From: Undibacterium hunanense | GTDB taxonomy: Bacteria > Pseudomonadota > Gammaproteobacteria > Burkholderiales > Burkholderiaceae_D | DNA: 64,000 bases | Direction: 5' to 3' | NCBI RefSeq assembly: GCF_014284335.1 | Contig: NZ_JACOGF010000005.1 | Span: forward strand, 1 to 64,000 | In this document: positions 58,922 to 64,000 of the stretch, one piece after another | How the letters are laid out: each line of letters starts with the position of its first letter | Position numbering within the stretch: position 1 is the stretch's first letter | The notes under the pieces: generated by a model | What the model was told of the DNA's origin: nothing | Databases searched by the model: none | The model's input: only the letters and a program-made list of their open reading frames with translations | Position numbers and translations under genes: made by a program

Positions 58922-59128
58922 AACCATTAATGGCTTGATGTATTCCCGTTCATGAAACCTTGCCCTCCAATGCTCAATTACTGCGTTCTTGCTGCCATCA
59001 AGTAAGAACGCAGCATTCATCGCCAGACTGGAAAATGATATCGTCTGCGCGAATATTCATTGGCAAAACCATGCTTACGAACAGCGATCAGTTAGAATCT
59101 CTGCTACTTCATTCATAAAATTTCCCTC
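58922..59128. other. Short gap, nothing identified
   Basis: An intergenic stretch of about 200 bp. A short inverted pair (ctgcgttctt near 58981 and aagaacgcag near 59005) may serve as the transcript end of the membrane-protein gene. No gene is seen. Confidence 0.4.
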
Positions 59129-60079
59129 GTGCAATTTCGCGTGTCCCTGATCAAATTCCTGGGTTCTGTGCTGTTCCTGCTTGTGCTGGCGGCATGTGGA
59201 CGGACGGAGTCTGTACAGACGCTGGAACGGCGGGACTTGATGCGCTTGGTGTTCAAGGGCTGGGATGGTGAGCAAAATGCTGTCGTCAAGCCGCCACTGT
59301 TGAAGGCTGAATTTCCTGTGTCTGTTTCCGCCTCCTTGCAGGCGGGCCTGCGTATGGATGCCTTGCAGGTACAGCGATTGAATGAAGACAGTGCCGTCTT
59401 GCTGGTCAAGGGCGATACCCTCGATGCAGGCAAGCCGACTTTGCTGGCTGCTTACTGGTTTCATCGGCGTGGTGAAGCCTGGTCACTGGTCAGCAGACAG
59501 GATGTGATTGAATGGCTGGACAACAATGGCCGCAATTCGGCGATCGGTAACACCAGCATCATTGAATTGTTCCCCGGTCAGTTTGCACTGGCGCTGGAAC
59601 ACAGCCAACTGAAACAGGGTGTAGCAAGTACCCGTTTATTATTATTTCGTATTGACGCCAATAATCTGGTGCCAATGCTGGATAAAACGAATGGACTGGA
59701 CCTGGCCGTGCATGAAGAAAGTGGGCCAGAATGCGTGAATATCATCCGCAATGCCAATACAGCCAGCAGCGCTCATGCCAGAGGCAGACACGTGCGCCTG
59801 CGTGTGCATGAAAACGAAGCAGAACCACCGAATTGTCATGACTACCTCGCCAAATGGGACATTGCCATGGGTAGCACTGCGCCGGGTGACATCACACTTA
59901 ATTTTGCGGACAAGCATTACCGTTATCAGGAGCTTGCCCACACCATGGATAACGAGGGCGAACGCACGTCAACCTATGAACTGCAGGTCAGTGCGCAAAA
60001 GGGGAAGAAGCTGTTTCACTTCGATGCTGATCAGCAAAAATATGTAGTCGTTCCTGACAAGGCCAGGCAGAAAAAATAA
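59129..60079 (+). CDS. Putative lipoprotein, unknown
   Basis: A 316-residue secreted protein. A basic start, a hydrophobic core and the lipobox LAACG (Cys about residue 23) indicate a lipoprotein. The rest shows no motif I know; it alternates short beta-like stretches (PVSVSASLQAGLRMDALQVQRL, ANNLVPMLDKTNGLDL) and contains two later cysteines (PECVNII, PPNCHDY) that may pair. The start codon appears to be GTG. It is convergent with dacB, and the gap is filled by an 11-bp periodic array. Confidence 0.75.
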   Translation: MQFRVSLIKFLGSVLFLLVLAACGRTESVQTLERRDLMRLVFKGWDGEQNAVVKPPLLKAEFPVSVSASLQAGLRMDALQVQRLNEDSAVLLVKGDTLDAGKPTLLAAYWFHRRGEAWSLVSRQDVIEWLDNNGRNSAIGNTSIIELFPGQFALALEHSQLKQGVASTRLLLFRIDANNLVPMLDKTNGLDLAVHEESGPECVNIIRNANTASSAHARGRHVRLRVHENEAEPPNCHDYLAKWDIAMGSTAPGDITLNFADKHYRYQELAHTMDNEGERTSTYELQVSAQKGKKLFHFDADQQKYVVVPDKARQKK

Positions 60080-60124
60080 GTGTGGACGTGCGCAGTTATT
60101 TTTACAGACTGCAGGTGCAATATA

Positions 60125-60234
60125 AACGTTTTTTCAACGCTTTTTCAACAACTCTTGAACGCTTTTTCTACGTTTCTTCTACATTTCTGCAACACCTGCT
60201 CAACGACTCGTCAACACAGTTTCAACGTCTGCCG
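60125..60234. repeat. 11-bp periodic degenerate array between convergent genes
   Basis: Ten consecutive 11-mers of form aacNNNNNttc (aacgttttttc, aacgctttttc, aacaactcttg, aacgctttttc, tacgtttcttc and so on) keep exact 11-bp spacing while the sequence drifts. The last unit overlaps the dacB stop codon at 60222-60224. Confidence 0.8.
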
Positions 60235-61706
60235 GCAGCAACCCAGCTAATCAATTCGTCCAGTGCTGATTTGGCCTTGATACTGTCTTCATGATTAATG
60301 GTGGCCACCACTATCCATTGCTGATCATTGATATCCCTGACATAACCGGCGATGGCCACCACATCTTTGAGCGTACCGGTCTTGATGCGGGCACGTAATT
60401 CTGCTGGGCTGCCTTTCAGACGACGGCGCATGGTGCCATCAAGCGAAGCGACCGGCATGCTGCTGGAAAATTCTGCATTCCAGTTGCTGCGTGCGCCCAC
60501 CTGCAAAATGCCCGCCATTTGCTGTGGGCTGATGCGTTCTATGCGTGACAGGCCGGAACCGTTTTCCAGCACCAGGCCAGCATCATTGATATTCTGTTTC
60601 CCCAGCCATTGCCTGATACGGGTATTGGCGGCTTCAAGACTGTTGCTGACGGGCTTGTTGGCCGATTCTGTGCCCAGCGTCATGAACAACATGCGCGCCA
60701 TGGTATTGTCAGACTGCTTGTTGATGATGCGGATAATATCTGCCAGCGTTTCCGATGTGCGCTCTACCACTACAACTGCATTGGCCGGTACTTTGCCATC
60801 ATGGACTTCACCTTGCCAACTGCCCCCCATTTCTTGCCACAGTGCCCGTATTGCATAGGCGATGTAATGATTACGGTCAAGGATATTGATGCTGTTATTG
60901 ATCTTGCAGCGACGCGGGAAACCACCGTTCAGCGTTACTTCCGTCATGCCAGCCGGTGTGGTCGCATAGTCGATCGCTGGCGGCAGCCATTCTTTTTCCC
61001 ACGCGGAGCAGGGCAGATCATTGAAATGCAGGTGGCTCGTGACTTTCAGTTTATCCAGTGGTGTACCCAGACGTACGTTGATTTTGTCGGTACCGGCATC
61101 AATGCCAAGATTCATCAGGTTATTGTTGACCAGCAGGGCATCCGGTATCACGTTGTAATAGGCGTCCGGATATTCATCAAAGTTTGGGGCGCCGACATCC
61201 GGGCGCTCTGGTTGCAGATAGCTGCGGTCCAAAATGATATCGCCACGGATTTTACGAAAACCCTGCTGGCGCAAGGCACGCAGCATGCTGCCCAGCTTTT
61301 CCAGCGTCAGGTTGGGGTCGCCGCCACCGCGCAGGTAAAGGTTGCCGGTATAGCTATCTTTCTTTACCGGCTTATCGGTCAAGATCTGGGTTTTCCAGCG
61401 AAAGGTCGGCCCCAGTTCTTCCAGCGCGATCAGTGTGGTCAGCAACTTCATGGTCGATGCAGGGTTCATCGGCCTTTCCGACAGATGTGCCAGCACCGGC
61501 TGACCGCCACTGGCAGGTATCACTATCGCACTCATGGCCTGTTGCGGCACCCCGGTCTGGCTGAATACTGCTTCCACTGAAGGTGGCAGATTGCTCTGGG
61601 CATTTGCCAGTGCTGGCAATAAAGAACCCATTGAGGCAAGTAAGCTCAGCAAACTCAGCAAGATCGAGGGTTTTGGTAACAGCGGGCGGGTGTAAGATAG
61701 GCGCAT
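60222..61706 (-). CDS. dacB: D-alanyl-D-alanine carboxypeptidase/endopeptidase (PBP4)
   Basis: A 494-residue class-C penicillin-binding protein that trims peptidoglycan stem peptides and cross-links in the periplasm. The signal peptide (Leu/Ser-rich, to about ANAQS) precedes the catalytic triad motifs: SxxK as STMK (in NPASTMKLLTT), SxN as SDN (KQSDNTMARML) and KTG as KTGTLKD. The large inserted domain between SxxK and SxN, typical of PBP4, includes LYLRGGGDPNLT. I favour the ATG at 61706; in-frame ATGs at 61745 and 61793 would add a non-signal-like N-terminus. Confidence 0.93.
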   Translation of the reverse strand: MRLSYTRPLLPKPSILLSLLSLLASMGSLLPALANAQSNLPPSVEAVFSQTGVPQQAMSAIVIPASGGQPVLAHLSERPMNPASTMKLLTTLIALEELGPTFRWKTQILTDKPVKKDSYTGNLYLRGGGDPNLTLEKLGSMLRALRQQGFRKIRGDIILDRSYLQPERPDVGAPNFDEYPDAYYNVIPDALLVNNNLMNLGIDAGTDKINVRLGTPLDKLKVTSHLHFNDLPCSAWEKEWLPPAIDYATTPAGMTEVTLNGGFPRRCKINNSINILDRNHYIAYAIRALWQEMGGSWQGEVHDGKVPANAVVVVERTSETLADIIRIINKQSDNTMARMLFMTLGTESANKPVSNSLEAANTRIRQWLGKQNINDAGLVLENGSGLSRIERISPQQMAGILQVGARSNWNAEFSSSMPVASLDGTMRRRLKGSPAELRARIKTGTLKDVVAIAGYVRDINDQQWIVVATINHEDSIKAKSALDELISWVAAGRR

Positions 61707-62015
61707 GGTTGCGTTTGGATAGCTCAAGTCGGTATAGCTAGGCATTGTAGAGCAGGCAAGACCCTTGCAACGCCTGTGTGTTTGTTTTATCAATGAAATT
61801 TTGTCAGGGAAGCATATCTTCTGGTTATCTGCGCAGACCTGACTACACTGTCATGTGTGGTCACGGTAAATGTTGCCTGAAACTTACTATCCGTAAATGA
61901 ATGTGCCAGACTTTCATCAAATGGCACGGTTTTATGCCCTGATAGTGAATACAAATAAGACATAAGCCCTTGATTTCGTTATAATTTCGGCCTTTCCACG
62001 TCACCGGTGTACACC
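61707..62015. promoter_or_regulatory. Divergent promoter region dacB / rlhA
   Basis: On the plus strand, AAGACA (61957-61962), a 17-bp spacer and a perfect TATAAT (61980-61985) make a plausible sigma-70 promoter about 30 bp before the rlhA start. This implies a very short leader. No gene is present. The dacB promoter on the minus strand is not obvious. Confidence 0.5.
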
Positions 62016-63989
62016 ATGACCCTGTTTGCCAACCAGACTGAACTTTTATCGCCCGCCAAAACTGTAGAAATTGGCCGCGAGGCGATACTGCACGGTGCAG
62101 ATGCCGTGTATATCGGTGGTCCTTCGTTTGGCGCACGTCACAATGCCAGCAATGAAGTCAGCGAAATCGCGGCCCTGGTCGAATTTGCCCACCGCTACCA
62201 TGCACGCATCTTCGTGACCATGAACACCATTCTGCATGATTCAGAACTGGAACCGGCACGCAAGCAGATACGTCAACTGTATGACGCCGGTGTCGATGCC
62301 CTGATCGTGCAAGACATGGGCATTCTGGAACTCGACATCCCACCTATCCAGCTGCATGCCAGTACCCAGTGTGATATCCGTGGTGTGGAAAAAGCCAGGT
62401 TTCTTGGCGATGTCGGTTTTTCGCAATTGGTGCTGGCGCGTGAACTGACGATCAAACAGATACAGGCCATCAAGGCGCAAGTCGCCACGCCGCTCGAATA
62501 TTTCGTGCATGGCGCATTGTGCGTGGCCTTCTCTGGCCAATGCTATATCTCGCATGCCGACAATGGCCGCAGTGCCAACCGTGGCGATTGCTCGCAAGCC
62601 TGCCGCTTGCCTTATACATTGAGCGATGGTGAGGGCCGGGTAGTCGCTTATGAAAAACACCTGCTGTCAATGAAAGACAATGACCAGAGCCGCAATCTGG
62701 AAGCCTTGCTTGATGCAGGCGTACAGTCATTGAAGATAGAAGGCCGCTACAAGGACATGGGCTATGTCAAGAACATTACTGCCCATTACCGTTTGCTGCT
62801 GGATGAAATCCTGGAACGCAGGCCAGAATTCACCCGTGCTTCCAGCGGCCATAGCCAGGTGGCATTCACACCCAATGTGGACAAGAATTTCCATCGCGGC
62901 CACACCGATTATTTTGCCAATGGCCGCCTTGAAGACATAGGCGCATTCGATTCACCCAAATATGTCGGCCTGCATCTTGGTTATGTGACCCGCCTTGCAG
63001 CCAACTTCTTTGAGATCGAAGCCAATGAACCCATGTCGAATGGTGATGGCCTCAACTACATGGTCAAACGCGATGTCGCTGGCATACAGGCCAACACCGT
63101 AGAGCGGGTAGGCGCATCAGACAACGGCGAAATCTGGCGCGTTTTCCCGAATGAAAAAATGGCAGAACTGACTGGCATCAAAGTCGGCACCCTGATCAAT
63201 CGCAACCGTGACCATCGCTGGGAACACGCACTCACCAAAAAATCCGCCGAGCGCCGTATTCCGGTCTGGCTGACACTGGCAGAGCAGGCAAATGGCCTGC
63301 GTCTGAAGATCACCGATGAAGACGGCGTGACATCTGAAGTCAGCACCCAACTGGCGCTGGAGCCAGCACAAAACCGCGACAAGGCCGAAGCAGGCCTGCG
63401 TGACAATCTCGCCAAACTCGGTAATACCATGTTTGAAGCGGAGCAGGTCAATCTGGATTTGCAGCAGCCATGGTTCGTGCCATCTTCTGTCATCAACGCC
63501 CTGCGCCGCGACGCCGTTGCCGCGCACGAAGCTGCACGCCTGGCCGCATGGCAGCGACCTGAGCGCACACCGGCCGTCGAGCCACCAGTCGCCTATCCGG
63601 AAACCACCCTCAGCTACCTCGCCAATGTGTACAACCACAAGGCCCGTAGCTTCTATGAAAAACACGCCGTACAACTGATCGCTGCTGCCTACGAATCCCA
63701 TGAAGAAGCAGGCGAAGTATCGCTGATGATCACCAAGCACTGCCTGCGCTTTTCGTTCAACCTCTGCCCCAAACAGGCCAAGGGCGTGCAAGGCGTACAA
63801 GGCCAGGTCAAGGCCGAACCCATGACCCTGGTCACAGGCGAAGAAAAATACACGCTGAAATTCGACTGCAAGCCCTGCGAAATGCACATCATAGGCGCAA
63901 TGAAAAAACACATTTTGCAGGCACCACCGCCGTCATCTGTACCGTATAGCCCAGTGATTTTTCATAAGACCAGGCCGCAGACGGTGTGA
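62016..63989 (+). CDS. rlhA: U32-family protein, 23S rRNA C2501 hydroxylase RlhA
   Basis: A 657-residue U32 peptidase-family protein. RlhA (formerly YdcP) hydroxylates cytidine 2501 of 23S rRNA using prephenate-linked chemistry in E. coli. The N-terminal U32 domain shows ELLSPAKTVEIGREAILHGADAVYIGG, VTMNTI and the cysteine motif YISHADNGRSANRGDCSQACRLPY. The extra C-terminal collagenase-like domain (about residues 380-640) ends with a Cys pair (LNLCPKQ and CKPCEMH). The length matches RlhA rather than the shorter TrhP (about 450 residues). The start is the ATG at 62016; a GTG at 62007 is possible. Confidence 0.9.
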   Translation: MTLFANQTELLSPAKTVEIGREAILHGADAVYIGGPSFGARHNASNEVSEIAALVEFAHRYHARIFVTMNTILHDSELEPARKQIRQLYDAGVDALIVQDMGILELDIPPIQLHASTQCDIRGVEKARFLGDVGFSQLVLARELTIKQIQAIKAQVATPLEYFVHGALCVAFSGQCYISHADNGRSANRGDCSQACRLPYTLSDGEGRVVAYEKHLLSMKDNDQSRNLEALLDAGVQSLKIEGRYKDMGYVKNITAHYRLLLDEILERRPEFTRASSGHSQVAFTPNVDKNFHRGHTDYFANGRLEDIGAFDSPKYVGLHLGYVTRLAANFFEIEANEPMSNGDGLNYMVKRDVAGIQANTVERVGASDNGEIWRVFPNEKMAELTGIKVGTLINRNRDHRWEHALTKKSAERRIPVWLTLAEQANGLRLKITDEDGVTSEVSTQLALEPAQNRDKAEAGLRDNLAKLGNTMFEAEQVNLDLQQPWFVPSSVINALRRDAVAAHEAARLAAWQRPERTPAVEPPVAYPETTLSYLANVYNHKARSFYEKHAVQLIAAAYESHEEAGEVSLMITKHCLRFSFNLCPKQAKGVQGVQGQVKAEPMTLVTGEEKYTLKFDCKPCEMHIIGAMKKHILQAPPPSSVPYSPVIFHKTRPQTV

Positions 63990-64000
63990 TGGTGTTGTCG

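Noticed and set aside
60609-61580. A 323-codon open frame antisense to dacB
   Set aside because: It mirrors dacB, which has all three penicillin-binding motifs. The antisense protein has no recognisable domain.

Overview
The window is a stretch of a betaproteobacterial chromosome, most likely Burkholderiales and probably Oxalobacteraceae (an Undibacterium/Herbaspirillum-type genome). This is inferred from protein style and gene order: amgK-murU beside lptD-surA-pdxA-rsmA, nudJ-mnmA, a split pntAa/pntAb/pntB, and a czcICBA metal efflux operon. About 50 protein genes are supported. No rRNA, tRNA, integrase, intact transposase or CRISPR array was found.

Layout. 1-971 has no gene and is built of degenerate inverted repeats. 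972-6232 (minus) holds a small membrane protein, a prohibitin-like protein, an RpiR regulator with an isoaspartyl peptidase, and nudJ-mnmA. 6774-10163 (plus) is the proton-translocating transhydrogenase operon with panD lodged inside it. 10297-21161 is a zinc/cadmium/lead resistance region: czcI-czcC-czcB-czcA and a His-rich P-type ATPase on the minus strand, and divergently cadR and a His-tailed DMT exporter. 21182-24049 is an arginase/ornithine cyclodeaminase operon with a divergent Lrp-type regulator.

24123-28066 is the most unusual part: a compact, AT-rich three-gene operon made of an AAA ATPase, a protein with TOPRIM-like motifs, and a DUF262 protein. It has the form of an anti-phage defence system. 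Its domain set recalls Menshen (NsnABC) or a PARIS/OLD-like design, but I could not confirm an assignment.

28323-35013 (minus) carries a PHP-type metallohydrolase lipoprotein, a small conserved-looking protein and the amgK-murU-pepP-ubiH operon. 35161-40848 (plus) is lptD-surA-pdxA-rsmA. 40899-43712 holds a CheY-like regulator, a TA-flanked miniature element, pgi and a 35-residue membrane protein. 43804-51992 holds gloA, a GAF-containing GspE/PilB ATPase and a second-messenger cluster: a metallo-beta-lactamase-fold cyclic nucleotide phosphodiesterase, a GAF/HD-GYP protein and a CHASE2 adenylate cyclase. 52005-57632 has two regulator-target pairs, benE/MocR and LysR/phytanoyl dioxygenase plus a TIM-barrel protein. 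57806-63989 has an unknown membrane protein, an unknown lipoprotein, dacB and the U32 protein rlhA.

A second theme is repeats. At least eleven gene borders carry short imperfect tandem arrays (units of 7-15 bp, 2-10 copies). Some overlap start or stop codons, including one chain of ATGA-overlapping minicistrons and one eightfold-repeated in-frame stop codon.
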